A stretch of 64,000 nt of DNA from Sporosarcina ureae. Its GTDB lineage: Bacteria > Bacillota > Bacilli > Bacillales_A > Planococcaceae. The stretch spans positions 982,001 to 1,046,000 of the forward strand of contig NZ_CP015207.1 in the NCBI RefSeq assembly GCF_002101375.1. Reading direction: 5' to 3'. The notes beneath the pieces are model-generated. The model ran no database searches. It was not told the origin of the DNA and saw nothing but the letters and a program-made list of their open reading frames with translations. Positions 8,270 through 16,517 of this stretch are shown here, piece by piece. The first letter of the stretch is position 1, and the number at the start of each line of letters is the position of its first letter. A program made the translations under genes and the position numbers.

Positions 8270-9403
8270 ATGAGAAAATGGCTTGTTGCTTCTTTGGCTT
8301 TTGTCTGGATTATAGGTGGCGTGATTTTGTGGAGCGATTGGAATAATAGAGAGCAAACATTATCTGCCAAAGCCGATGTAATAGCACAAAAAAATGCAGT
8401 AGACGGTACATCTGAAAAAATGAATAAAGTAGAACCAGATCAAAAATTAGAAGAAACGATTATTCATACGGCAACAATCGGTATGGTTGGCGATATATTA
8501 TTACATAATCCAATTTACACGTATCCTCACTTCGATTTTGCATTCGAAGCGGTAAAAGAGAAGATGACCAGTATTGATTTTCTCTTGGCAAATCAGGAAT
8601 CTATGCCTGGCGGTGTGGAACTTGGTTTATCTACCTATCCAAAGTTCAACAGTCCAAAACATATACTCCCCGCTTTACAAAATGTTGGCGTCGATATGGT
8701 TTCATTCGCCAACAATCACACGTTCGACAAAGGGGAAAATGGTGTGCGCAAGGCGATTGAACATGCGCAACAATATGGCATGCAGTATGTAGGTGCTTAT
8801 GAATCTTTTAAAGACCGCAAGACTCAACGAATTGTCGAAGTGAACGGCATCAAAATCGGAGTGCTCGCCTATACATACGGTACAAATGTAGAGATAGATT
8901 TGCATGACAAAGAGTACTTGGTGAACTACATCGATCGTGATCGAATGGAAAATGAAATCCAACAGATGAAGCCAATGGTAGACGTGACGATCGTATCGCT
9001 GCATTGGGGTCCTGAGTATCATCTCGAAACGTCCGAAGATCAAGCAGAGCTCGCGCAATTCGTTTCGGATGCGGGTGCTGACGTGCTGTTCGGACATCAC
9101 CCACATGTTCTACAACGCTATGGAGAAGTCGGACATACCAAAGTGTTCTTCTCGCTCGGCAATTTCTATTCTGCCCAACCGTTCGATTATACGAACTTCG
9201 GCGGAATCGCCAGACTGTCTGTAACGAAAGAACAAACGGGTGGGCAAAAGACTGTCACTATCGAAGATCCACGCTTTTTCCCGACTGGCGTCATCAAAGA
9301 TCAAAATAAGCGCTTTAAAGTCGTACCACTTAACAAAGCCCATTCCACCATTCATTACACTGAAGAATGGGTGGAAAACCATGTCGGTGTACCGAAATGG
9401 TAA
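8270..9403 (+). CDS. CapA family protein (PGA_cap metallophosphatase-like)
   Basis: 377 residues: an N-terminal membrane anchor or signal (residues 5-22), a charged linker, then a CapA/PgsA domain from about residue 70. Diagnostic motifs are MVGDILLH, LANQES, ANNHTFDKG, SLHWGPEY and FGHHPHVLQ, which form a calcineurin-like metal site. Relatives take part in poly-gamma-glutamate capsule synthesis or export, but no pgsB or pgsC is nearby, so it is an orphan. It is probably exposed on the outer face of the membrane. Confidence 0.88.
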   Translation: MRKWLVASLAFVWIIGGVILWSDWNNREQTLSAKADVIAQKNAVDGTSEKMNKVEPDQKLEETIIHTATIGMVGDILLHNPIYTYPHFDFAFEAVKEKMTSIDFLLANQESMPGGVELGLSTYPKFNSPKHILPALQNVGVDMVSFANNHTFDKGENGVRKAIEHAQQYGMQYVGAYESFKDRKTQRIVEVNGIKIGVLAYTYGTNVEIDLHDKEYLVNYIDRDRMENEIQQMKPMVDVTIVSLHWGPEYHLETSEDQAELAQFVSDAGADVLFGHHPHVLQRYGEVGHTKVFFSLGNFYSAQPFDYTNFGGIARLSVTKEQTGGQKTVTIEDPRFFPTGVIKDQNKRFKVVPLNKAHSTIHYTEEWVENHVGVPKW

Positions 9404-9411
9404 CGAGATAA

Positions 9412-9460
9412 AACAAATAACGCCTTTCTAATCAATCGATTAGAAAGGCGTTATTTGTTA
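9412..9460. terminator. Bidirectional intrinsic terminator
   Basis: Long hairpin (AATAACGCCTTTCTAATC / GATTAGAAAGGCGTTATT, 4-base loop) between convergent genes, with A- and T-rich flanks on both sides. Confidence 0.88.
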
Positions 9461-9469
9461 TGTACCTCA

Positions 9470-10042
9470 TTATTTACTTAACACGGTCTTTACATCTTTT
9501 ATCAACAATTCATTCTCAGTTTCTGTTAGACCATCGTATCTTTTCACAATTTCACCATCAGGATTAATTAAATAAAAATAATAGCTATGCGCACGTTGAT
9601 CTAATGCTCCACTTTCCAATATAGAAAGGAATGTGTTTCTCGATAATTCCTGAATCGTTTTAAAATCATAACCTGTCAAAAAACTCATCGTACGGAGATC
9701 GGCTCCAAAATCTGCAGCATAGTTCCTTAATACTTCTGGTGTATCATTTTCGGGATCTATACCAAATGAAACAATACGAGGTTCCAAACCATCTTCCTTT
9801 AATTTTTCTTGAATACCGACCATATTAGCGGTCGTTCTTGGGCATACTGTGATGCAGTTGGTATAGGAGAAATAGGCAATCCACCAATCACCCTTTAAAT
9901 CCTTCAAGCCAAGCGGTTCGTTGTCTTGTGTAGTAAATTCAAAGTCCGGCATCGTTTGGGACATATTCGTTTCGATCTTATTATTGCAGCCGCTTAGTAT
10001 AAGAATCATGGTCAAGAAAATAACAGCAAATTTTACTTTCAT
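9470..10042 (-). CDS. SCO1/SenC family copper lipoprotein (copy 1)
   Basis: 190 residues from the ATG at 10042, which has GGGAGGA upstream; an in-frame upstream start at 10132 lacks a site. A lipoprotein signal ends at LSGC (Cys19). The thioredoxin-like SCO domain has Cys63-x3-Cys67 (CITVC) and His152, the expected copper ligands. SCO proteins deliver Cu to the CuA site of cytochrome oxidase or act as thiol reductases on the outer membrane face. This copy is divergent from the subunit-3/GMC pair that begins at 10402. A near-identical paralogue at 18012 is linked to a second such pair. Confidence 0.9.
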   Translation of the reverse strand: MKVKFAVIFLTMILILSGCNNKIETNMSQTMPDFEFTTQDNEPLGLKDLKGDWWIAYFSYTNCITVCPRTTANMVGIQEKLKEDGLEPRIVSFGIDPENDTPEVLRNYAADFGADLRTMSFLTGYDFKTIQELSRNTFLSILESGALDQRAHSYYFYLINPDGEIVKRYDGLTETENELLIKDVKTVLSK

Positions 10043-10401
10043 AAATATCCTCCCTCTTTTGTATGTCGCAAAAAATAAAGTGATTCTTCTGCAACGGCCT
10101 ACTGTGTAGTATTGCACGTTTACTACAATCATGTTAAGTCTTAAATAATTGTATCATCTTTATTCCAACTTGACGCACGTGATCCATTTCACTCGAATCA
10201 TAATAGATAATGGCACTGTATTACAGTCTACTACTTCTTCACTTACTAAATCAAAAAACTTAAAAGAAATATGATAAAAGAATATATTGTTGTCTAAATA
10301 GGATAAATAAGGGCAGGATAAATAAGGATAACGTATGGAAATGACTACATGTTCTATGTACTAATCAATGAAAAAATTTTTATGTATATGGAGGGGTTAA
10401 A
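10043..10401. other. Divergent intergenic region with a short direct repeat
   Basis: About 360 bases between SCO copy 1 and the subunit-3 gene. It holds two exact copies of AGGATAAATAAGG (10300-10312 and 10315-10327), 15 bases apart start to start, which could be a regulator site or part of the promoter. No other gene was found here. Confidence 0.45.
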
Positions 10402-11205
10402 ATGGCGGATCAACAACCACCCAAAGACGTAAATGGAAAACCACAACACGAGCAAGACTTGGGACGGAGAAATTTCTTGAAAAATACCGGACTCGTTGCT
10501 GGTGGACTCGTCGGAGGATCTATTTTCGGGGGTCTACTCACAGGCGGTTTGGATAAGAAAAATGACAACATAGCGAAAAATGATAGCAATAAAGGTATCG
10601 AAGTAACGCAAGCACGTCAATTCTTCACGCGTCATCAAGATTTTAAAGTATTAAATGCAGCAACAGAACAAATTTTACCTGAGGACGAACTCGGTCCTGG
10701 CGCCATTAAGTTAGGTGTCCCTTATTATATTGACAAACAATTAGCAGGACGCTGGGGTGTCAACGCATACGACTATCGACAGGCTCCCTATGCAATTGAT
10801 TTGAAAGCAGCCGATCAAACGGCAGGGCCTGGCGGAGAACAATCGATTTTGGATCGTGGCATGATCTTCTTGCTAGGTCTTCGTAAAATGGACGAAGAAA
10901 GTCAAAAGCGTTTCGAAGTTACTTTTGACAAAGCAACCGAAGAGCAACAAATAGAAATCATGACGGACTTCGAGGCAAACAAAGTGAAAATGAAAGGCGT
11001 AAAAGCTTCAGAGTATTTCATTTTGTTAAAACAAGCGACATTAGAAGGCGCTTATTGTGATCCATTGTACGGCGGCAATATCAATATGGAAGGATGGAAA
11101 ATGAAAGAATTTCCGGGCGCTGTGGCTTCTTACGCTAACTATATTGAATCAGATGATTTTGCAAAGCTGGATCCCGTCAGTCTGCGAGATTACCAAGGGC
11201 ATTAA
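10402..11205 (+). CDS. Gluconate 2-dehydrogenase subunit 3 family protein, Tat-exported (copy 1)
   Basis: 267 residues. A twin-arginine signal (GRRNFLKN, residues 21-28, followed by a Gly-rich hydrophobic stretch) directs folded export. The mature part (AATEQILPEDELGPGAIKLGVPYYIDKQLAG; CDPLYGGN) matches the small subunit of membrane-bound gluconate and FAD-glucose dehydrogenases. This subunit acts as a hitch-hiker chaperone that carries the signal-less GMC subunit through Tat. The GMC gene follows 26 bases downstream. The usual third subunit, a cytochrome c, is absent. Confidence 0.9.
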   Translation: MADQQPPKDVNGKPQHEQDLGRRNFLKNTGLVAGGLVGGSIFGGLLTGGLDKKNDNIAKNDSNKGIEVTQARQFFTRHQDFKVLNAATEQILPEDELGPGAIKLGVPYYIDKQLAGRWGVNAYDYRQAPYAIDLKAADQTAGPGGEQSILDRGMIFLLGLRKMDEESQKRFEVTFDKATEEQQIEIMTDFEANKVKMKGVKASEYFILLKQATLEGAYCDPLYGGNINMEGWKMKEFPGAVASYANYIESDDFAKLDPVSLRDYQGH

Positions 11206-11231
11206 AATAGAAACCGTAAGGAGGATATAAA

Positions 11232-12986
11232 ATGGTAAAACAACTTAAAAAGGTAGATGCGGTTATCGTAGGTTCAGGATGGGTCGGTGGAATTGCAGCA
11301 GCGGAACTGACGAAAGCAGGATATAATGTAGTGATATTAGAACGAGGGAAAAACAAAAAGCATGAAGACTATATCGGTACGAAAGATGAGTTACGCTATT
11401 CTAAGCGATATGATCTCATGCAAGAATTGAATAAGGATACAATTACTTCACGTAACTCCATGAGTAAGGAAGCAATACCCGTTCGGAATAATATGAACGC
11501 ACGTCTTGGAAATCATACTGGAGGCGCAGGTGTTCACTGGAACGGGATAGCTTTCCGCTGGTTGCCATATGATTTCGAAATTTATAGTAAGACTGTAGAG
11601 CGCTATGGTAAAGATAAAATCCCTAAAGAATCGACCATGCAGGATTGGGGGATTACATATGATGAGCTCGAACCGTATTATGATCAATATGAAAAAACAG
11701 CTGCCATCTCAGGCGAAGAAAACCCAATTGGTCCTCCACGGTCTGATAAGTATCCTAATCCTCCTATGAAGGAAACGCCGAATATTCGTCTATTCACAAA
11801 AGCAACGAAAGCTCTTGGTTATCATCCCTATCGTATCCCTTCAGCTAATGCTTCACAAACATACACCAACCCTGATGGTGAAACGATCAATGGTTGCGTA
11901 TACTGTGCATTTTGTGAAGAGTATGGTTGTGACTTCGGAGCGAAAGCGGATCCGATCGGTACGGTACTCAAGACGGCACATAAAACAGGTAAGATGGAAA
12001 TTCGTAATGATGCGTTCGTGAATCGAGTAAGCCACGATGGAAAGAAAGCGAACGGATTAATCTATACCGATACCACGACTGGTGAAGAATTCGAACAACT
12101 AGCAGATATCGTAGTACTTGCAGGTTTCGTCTTTACGAATACGAAGTTGCTGTTACACTCTAAAATCGGGCAACCCTACGATCCGAAAACAGGACAAGGC
12201 ATCATCGGCAAGAACTTCACAGGCCACTTCAACAACTTGTCAACGTATATTGGCGCTCGTGGATTCTTCGAAGACAAGAAGTTCAATAATTTCATGGGTG
12301 CTGGCGGGATGGGTGCGACGATCGATGATTTCAGTGGGGACAATGAAGATCACACGAACCTAGACTTCTTGCATGGCTATGAAGTGCACTACAGTCAGCT
12401 TGGTTCACGTCCTATTGCCAATAACGCAGTTCCATATGATACACCTGGTTGGGGTAAAGAATTTAAAAAGAATTCAATAAAATATTATAATCGTAATCTA
12501 TTCATCACACCACAAAGTGGCTTCTTGCCGAACAAGAATACGTATATGGATTTGGACCCAATATATAAAGATGCACTCGGTAATCCACTTCTTCGTGTCA
12601 CCGTTGAATATGCAAAACAGGACATCGCACGTGCGAAAGCAGGCGTCGCACGTTGTGAAGAGATCATGAAAGAAATGGGCGCAGACAAAATGAACGTCGA
12701 TGTGGTGAAAGACGATACTGTATTTGACCATAAATTCTATACGGATCACTTCTTCGGTGGTGCCATTATGGGAGCTTCTCCTAAAAACTCCGCAGTCAAC
12801 ACCTACTCACAAATGTGGGATATGGAAAACCTATTCGTAGTAGGCGGGTCCTCATTCCCGCATAACAGTAATTACAACCCTACCGTTACGATTGGCGCAT
12901 TCGCTTATCGTGCAGCCGAAGGAATGATTAAATTCTTAAAAGAAGGCGGCAATGTAGCTGTAAAACCACTTGAAAAGAACGCTTAA
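11232..12986 (+). CDS. GMC-family FAD-dependent sugar/polyol dehydrogenase (copy 1)
   Basis: 584 residues with AAGGAGGAT upstream. The FAD-binding motif GSGWVG is at 14-19, GAGVHWNG is near residue 100, and the C-terminal GMC segments include TDHFFGG and NPTVTIGAFAYRAAEGM. Four cysteines (222, 225, 228, 233; NGCVYCAFC then GCDFG) sit where bacterial FAD-glucose dehydrogenase alpha subunits carry a 3Fe-4S cluster, so a cluster is plausible. It has no signal of its own and probably rides with subunit 3. The substrate is unknown: gluconate, glucose or another polyol are candidates. Confidence 0.9.
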   Translation: MVKQLKKVDAVIVGSGWVGGIAAAELTKAGYNVVILERGKNKKHEDYIGTKDELRYSKRYDLMQELNKDTITSRNSMSKEAIPVRNNMNARLGNHTGGAGVHWNGIAFRWLPYDFEIYSKTVERYGKDKIPKESTMQDWGITYDELEPYYDQYEKTAAISGEENPIGPPRSDKYPNPPMKETPNIRLFTKATKALGYHPYRIPSANASQTYTNPDGETINGCVYCAFCEEYGCDFGAKADPIGTVLKTAHKTGKMEIRNDAFVNRVSHDGKKANGLIYTDTTTGEEFEQLADIVVLAGFVFTNTKLLLHSKIGQPYDPKTGQGIIGKNFTGHFNNLSTYIGARGFFEDKKFNNFMGAGGMGATIDDFSGDNEDHTNLDFLHGYEVHYSQLGSRPIANNAVPYDTPGWGKEFKKNSIKYYNRNLFITPQSGFLPNKNTYMDLDPIYKDALGNPLLRVTVEYAKQDIARAKAGVARCEEIMKEMGADKMNVDVVKDDTVFDHKFYTDHFFGGAIMGASPKNSAVNTYSQMWDMENLFVVGGSSFPHNSNYNPTVTIGAFAYRAAEGMIKFLKEGGNVAVKPLEKNA

Positions 12987-13000
12987 TTTTACTAACTACA

Positions 13001-13046
13001 TACGCCATCACCATGTCTGAATTGACAAGGTGATGGCGTATTTTTT
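13001..13046 (+). terminator. Intrinsic terminator after GMC copy 1
   Basis: TACGCCATCACC pairs with GGTGATGGCGTA and is followed by TTTTTTG. Confidence 0.85.
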
Positions 13047-13075
13047 GTGTAAGAATACATCATAACTCTATGAAG

Positions 13076-13555
13076 TCACTTAATATGCAATATAACTTCT
13101 TCTTTCAAACTGGATAAAATCGGTGAACGTTCAACTGCAGTAGCCGCGATTTCAGCCAGTTGTCCTTTATTCGTAGTGGACTCAGCCGATAAAACGATCA
13201 TCGGTTTCATAATGCCGCTATTGCCGCTTTGAATTCCTAGAAACGGCGCTTTATCGCATACGCCAGTGAAAACGATTTCCGCTCGATCTACAGTCACTCC
13301 TTGATTATACGCTTCCAAATGGAATGTAACACCGAAACTAGTAGTTGCTGCAGCGATTAATAATTCAATCGGCATGACTTGTTTTTCTCCTGGCTTCGCA
13401 ATGCCTTCCAGATCAATTTCCTGTAGATCTTTCGTTTCAAGTGACATCATTTCCCCTACTACATACTGGCTTGTCCCTTGCCATTCACTAATTGCGAGTG
13501 ACGGATCTTGCTCTATCAATTTCTTCATTATATTCATAATTTTTGTTGTGCTCAT
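13076..13555 (-). CDS. OsmC-like protein lacking both redox cysteines
   Basis: 159 residues with the OsmC/Ohr fold pattern: MPIELLIAAATTSFG aligns with the family's PxELLxAAxxxC motif, and AVERSPIL aligns with the AxxxCPV motif. Both catalytic cysteines are replaced by Ser (Ser73 and Ser144). The only Cys is at 100, in a different place. True OsmC/Ohr proteins reduce organic peroxides through those two cysteines, so this protein should not do so and may bind a ligand instead. It is transcribed alone. Confidence 0.75.
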   Translation of the reverse strand: MSTTKIMNIMKKLIEQDPSLAISEWQGTSQYVVGEMMSLETKDLQEIDLEGIAKPGEKQVMPIELLIAAATTSFGVTFHLEAYNQGVTVDRAEIVFTGVCDKAPFLGIQSGNSGIMKPMIVLSAESTTNKGQLAEIAATAVERSPILSSLKEEVILHIK

Positions 13556-13700
13556 ATTTTAATGCCTCCAGATTGTTCTCATGGTGTCTATTATACATGT
13601 ATAACATTGATTTGCTAATAAGGTATGCATTGCGCTTTATCGATTGTCTAGTGATAGGATAACAAATTTCTAGTACTAACAAGAAGTATAGAACTTAAAC

Positions 13701-13802
13701 TTATGACGTGTTGTCTGTTACTACATAATCTATGTATGTGATGATGAGCCTCATCAAGACTGTAGCACATCTCGCTTGATAAACTGATCCATCAAATGTC
13801 AT
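13701..13802 (-). CDS. Candidate 33-residue small protein
   Basis: An ATG at 13802 follows a near-perfect ribosome binding site (AAAGGAGG, 8 bases upstream) and opens a 33-codon frame ending at TAA. The predicted product begins MTFDGSVYQARCATV and contains a short hydrophobic stretch (VLMRLIITYIDYVV). I recognise no family. The strong site in an otherwise empty 550-base region is the main argument that it is real. Confidence 0.42.
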   Translation of the reverse strand: MTFDGSVYQARCATVLMRLIITYIDYVVTDNTS

Positions 13803-13854
13803 AGCTGACTCCTCCTTTGTACACTATATAGAGTCAGAAAGAGAAAAGAATACA

Positions 13855-13881
13855 GCGTGTGGAAATATTTTTTCCACACGC
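13855..13881. repeat. Perfect 11-bp inverted repeat
   Basis: GCGTGTGGAAA / TTTCCACACGC with a 5-base loop. A T-rich run follows 8 bases later on the plus strand, so it may be a weak terminator. It also lies 5' of the small ORF at 13802 and could be its regulatory element. The rest of 13882-14048 shows nothing recognisable. Confidence 0.5.
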
Positions 13882-14048
13882 ACTATATCTTTTTTTGTAG
13901 TGTGTTTAAGTTCTTAGGTTATTGCTAGTAGCAAAATCGTCTCTTGGAGTGGAACAAAACGTTCGCTTGAAGAGATTGGTTTACTCTTCTCGTCATACCT
14001 ACTTGAACAGTCGCTGTTTCAATTTCTATAGTTAATAATTTTATCAAT

Positions 14049-14090
14049 AAAAACAGTAGACAAATTTCATTAAAATTTTGTCTACCGTTT
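14049..14090 (-). terminator. Intrinsic terminator of helical hypothetical gene
   Basis: On the minus strand, AAACGGTAGACAAA pairs with TTTGTCTACTGTTT and is followed by TTATTG. It lies just after the stop of the gene at 14116. Confidence 0.72.
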
Positions 14091-14115
14091 GAATATTTCT
14101 TTATTTTTTTATAAT

Positions 14116-14508
14116 TTATTTTTGGAACATGCTTTCAATCAATTCTTCCATATCTTCCGCAGCATGCAGTTCTTTCGACTGAAGGGCGTCGAGCTCACCG
14201 CTCTCCATCGCTTCCACGCTGAACTTCTCCGTCTTCTCTTCTACACAATGGACGAATACCGTATAGGCTTCTTTTAGTTCATTGCCTTCTGTTTCAAAGG
14301 CATTTGGAACTTCCAACGCATTCATGTCTGCGAGGATCTGCTTGAACTCTTCCACTTTAACTAGCCATTGTTCTTTCATTGCGGGTATATCCAGCTCTTG
14401 TTTCGAAATGAATTGTTCGGAAATGCCTTCATACTCTTCTGACGCTATGATTAAGCGTTCGTGTAATCCAATAATTTTCTGTAAATAATCTTTTCTACTG
14501 AGTGCCAT
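14116..14508 (-). CDS. Hypothetical helical protein
   Basis: 130 residues, very acidic (many Glu) and predicted to be almost entirely helical with coiled-coil character (LHERLIIASEEYEGISEQFISKQ; LKEAYTVFVHCVEEKTEKF). No signal or membrane segment is seen. It is monocistronic with its own terminator, and its 5' leader region contains the two hairpin repeats at 14690 and 14820. The family is not recognised. Confidence 0.7.
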   Translation of the reverse strand: MALSRKDYLQKIIGLHERLIIASEEYEGISEQFISKQELDIPAMKEQWLVKVEEFKQILADMNALEVPNAFETEGNELKEAYTVFVHCVEEKTEKFSVEAMESGELDALQSKELHAAEDMEELIESMFQK

Positions 14509-14689
14509 AGTATCATCTCCTAGTATGAGTATACTCGTTTAGTATTTCATCATACATCTCCCAATGCAAAGAGGAAAGTCTAGACACTTGTTCGGTACTT
14601 TTCAACATTGAAATGCTTGTCTTTTGACCAACGATAACGAATTCTGTTTCTGCATCACTAGTCTTCTATTTCACCCATTATGTATACAC

Positions 14690-14754
14690 ACCAGACCGGC
14701 TCTATATAGCGAGCGGTTGGTTGACGGCTTATGCAAAACAGCTGCCGGTCTGGT
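14690..14754. repeat. Hairpin repeat, copy A
   Basis: Ends form a perfect 11-bp stem (ACCAGACCGGC / GCCGGTCTGGT). The 43-base interior contains GCGAGCGGTTGGTTGACGGC, shared exactly with copy B at 14820. Compared with B, stem positions 6 and 8 change with compensation (A-T to G-C; C-G to T-A), so the fold is under constraint. It could be a structured RNA, a paired terminator or a palindromic mobile repeat. Confidence 0.7.
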
Positions 14755-14819
14755 ATGTTTTCTATTTCTTGCTTCGATAGTGCTTCCCATTGTTCTTGCT
14801 CATGTTACATATAATGAAA

Positions 14820-14883
14820 ACCAGGCTGGCTCTATAAGCGAGCGGTTGGTTGACGGCTTGTGCTGAACAGGTGCCAACCTGGT
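14820..14883. repeat. Hairpin repeat, copy B
   Basis: Same element as copy A, 130 bases downstream in the same orientation. The stem ACCAGGCTGGC / GCCAACCTGGT has one mismatch, and the interior is nearly the same. On the minus strand the second arm is followed by TTTTC, so this copy might also end the sigma/anti-sigma transcript. Confidence 0.7.
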
Positions 14884-14928
14884 TTGCGTGAAAATGTATG
14901 CATCACCTCCTTTACAGTGTATAAGACA

Positions 14929-16005
14929 TTATTCCTCCACTATCCATTGCCCGGAGCTTGCATCCCTTCCCATAGTGAACACTTGCTCCACGACGCCTTC
15001 ACGTCCATATTGATAACGAATTTCTACTTTATCATCGGCAATCGGAATGGCTCGACGATACGCTGCCTCCAGGAAAAGCTCTCCAATTCGGCTTGATTGT
15101 GCAAATACCGAAGACTCAGGCAACTTATCCAATCCTGTAAGCTGGTCGTATAAATATAAATCAAAGTACTGCTCGGCTGTATAGTCGCTTTTGAGCTGAT
15201 CTGTCAGATAATCTATATAGATAGAGTCGGTTTTTTCTTCGGTTGCCACACCAATCAGTTTGCCGTAAATCTTGTGTATAGGTGTGATGGTCGCTCCTTG
15301 CACAGTGTCTTTTGCCGGGAAATGATTTAATAATAAGTATTCCCGGGCATTTAACAACTGGTCATAGCCACCCGCAATCGTTACATTTTGCTCCTTATAT
15401 CGATCCATTAGTTCGGATGATACCTCGTTACCGTTGACTTTTAGTTTGCCGTTTTGCAGTACAACTCGATCTCCAGGAACCGCAACGACTTCATAATAGA
15501 CACCCGCATACGTCGGTAAGTGGCTATTCGTATTCGTAAATGTGCGTACCACATCTCCCGGATCATAGACGGAGGCATCATACAAGTCTGCCTTACGTTC
15601 TATCACTGGATGATACGTATCGGGGCTCCACTGTAGTGAAAAGGAATCGTCATCAACATATAATAGACCGTCTACTTTCTTTACTACAGGTAATGAAGAA
15701 AATTCTTCGTAATCTATAGTGGATAGTTGATCTTTCTTTTGTAAAGCAGAAATTAACGCCATGTCGTCAAGCGGATCATACGGCGTTCCTGGACCTTGAT
15801 CAGAAGAGAATTGATTATCTGACACTAGATTAAACACTAGCAACAAAGCCACTACCGGTAGTGCTGCGGTGACCAGCAGCGCTTGCCAAGAAAACCGTCT
15901 CCTTTGCGAAGGTTGAAGGGTTTCATGTACCCGCTGTTTGATTCGTCGTTCCTGTTCCGTCGTATCTCCCATCATCTGGTCCAGTTTTTGTTTAAAATCA
16001 TTCAT
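14929..16005 (-). CDS. Probable anti-sigma factor with signal-peptidase-I-like extracytoplasmic domain
   Basis: 358 residues: a charged N-terminal cytoplasmic segment, one membrane helix (about 41-62), and a large outer domain. The stretch YYEVVAVPGDRVVLQNGKLKVNG (about residues 170-192) resembles the peptidase S26 (signal peptidase I) fold. No SMxPT catalytic serine motif precedes DPGDVV, so proteolysis is unlikely. The start overlaps the end of the ECF sigma gene by 8 bases, the usual arrangement for a sigma factor and its membrane anti-sigma. The anti-sigma role is inferred from topology and context. Confidence 0.72.
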   Translation of the reverse strand: MNDFKQKLDQMMGDTTEQERRIKQRVHETLQPSQRRRFSWQALLVTAALPVVALLLVFNLVSDNQFSSDQGPGTPYDPLDDMALISALQKKDQLSTIDYEEFSSLPVVKKVDGLLYVDDDSFSLQWSPDTYHPVIERKADLYDASVYDPGDVVRTFTNTNSHLPTYAGVYYEVVAVPGDRVVLQNGKLKVNGNEVSSELMDRYKEQNVTIAGGYDQLLNAREYLLLNHFPAKDTVQGATITPIHKIYGKLIGVATEEKTDSIYIDYLTDQLKSDYTAEQYFDLYLYDQLTGLDKLPESSVFAQSSRIGELFLEAAYRRAIPIADDKVEIRYQYGREGVVEQVFTMGRDASSGQWIVEE

Positions 16006-16498
16006 AGGTTTCTACCTCCTCTTTCACAAAGAATTCCTTAAGTTGCAACTTGGCTCTTCGTAATCTAGTCTTGACAGTATTTTCATTGAGCCCAAGAAAT
16101 TCCGCGATCTCCGCAATTGATTGTTCGTCATAATAATATAGCAGTAATGGCTCGCGGTATTTCAAAGGCAGCTGGAATAAATGCTTTTCAAGTGAAGCCA
16201 GTTGTTCTTTCTCCAATAGTTGTTGTTCCGAGCTTTTGGAAGATACAAAAATCGTCTCGAACACCACATCTTTTTTATGCTTCCAGGAGCGCAAATAATC
16301 TTTTGCACGATTAGCAGTCATTTTGGTTAAGTACGTTTTAATAGACGCTTCATTACGGAACTGGTCACTCTTCTGGAAATACGTAACGAAGACTTCTTGT
16401 ACGACATCTTCCGCAGTTGACCAGTTTTTCACGTATAAATAAGCGATACGCACTAAATAACGCGAATGCTCATTCATGATTTGATCCATTTCATTCAT
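15998..16498 (-). CDS. ECF-type RNA polymerase sigma factor
   Basis: 166 residues. Region 2 (RIAYLYVKNWSTAEDVVQEVF) and region 4 (LPLKYREPLLLYYYDEQSIAEIAEFLGLNENTVKTRLRRAKLQLK) are complete, and the length is typical of group 4 sigma factors (SigW/SigX/SigV-like). It lies 19 bases after a polysaccharide deacetylase gene and overlaps the probable anti-sigma gene, so the three form one operon. The start lacks a strong ribosome binding site, which suggests translational coupling to the upstream gene. It probably controls a cell-envelope response and its own operon. Confidence 0.92.
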   Translation of the reverse strand: MNEMDQIMNEHSRYLVRIAYLYVKNWSTAEDVVQEVFVTYFQKSDQFRNEASIKTYLTKMTANRAKDYLRSWKHKKDVVFETIFVSSKSSEQQLLEKEQLASLEKHLFQLPLKYREPLLLYYYDEQSIAEIAEFLGLNENTVKTRLRRAKLQLKEFFVKEEVETYE

Positions 16499-16517
16499 TT
16501 GGGCTAGTCACTCTCTT

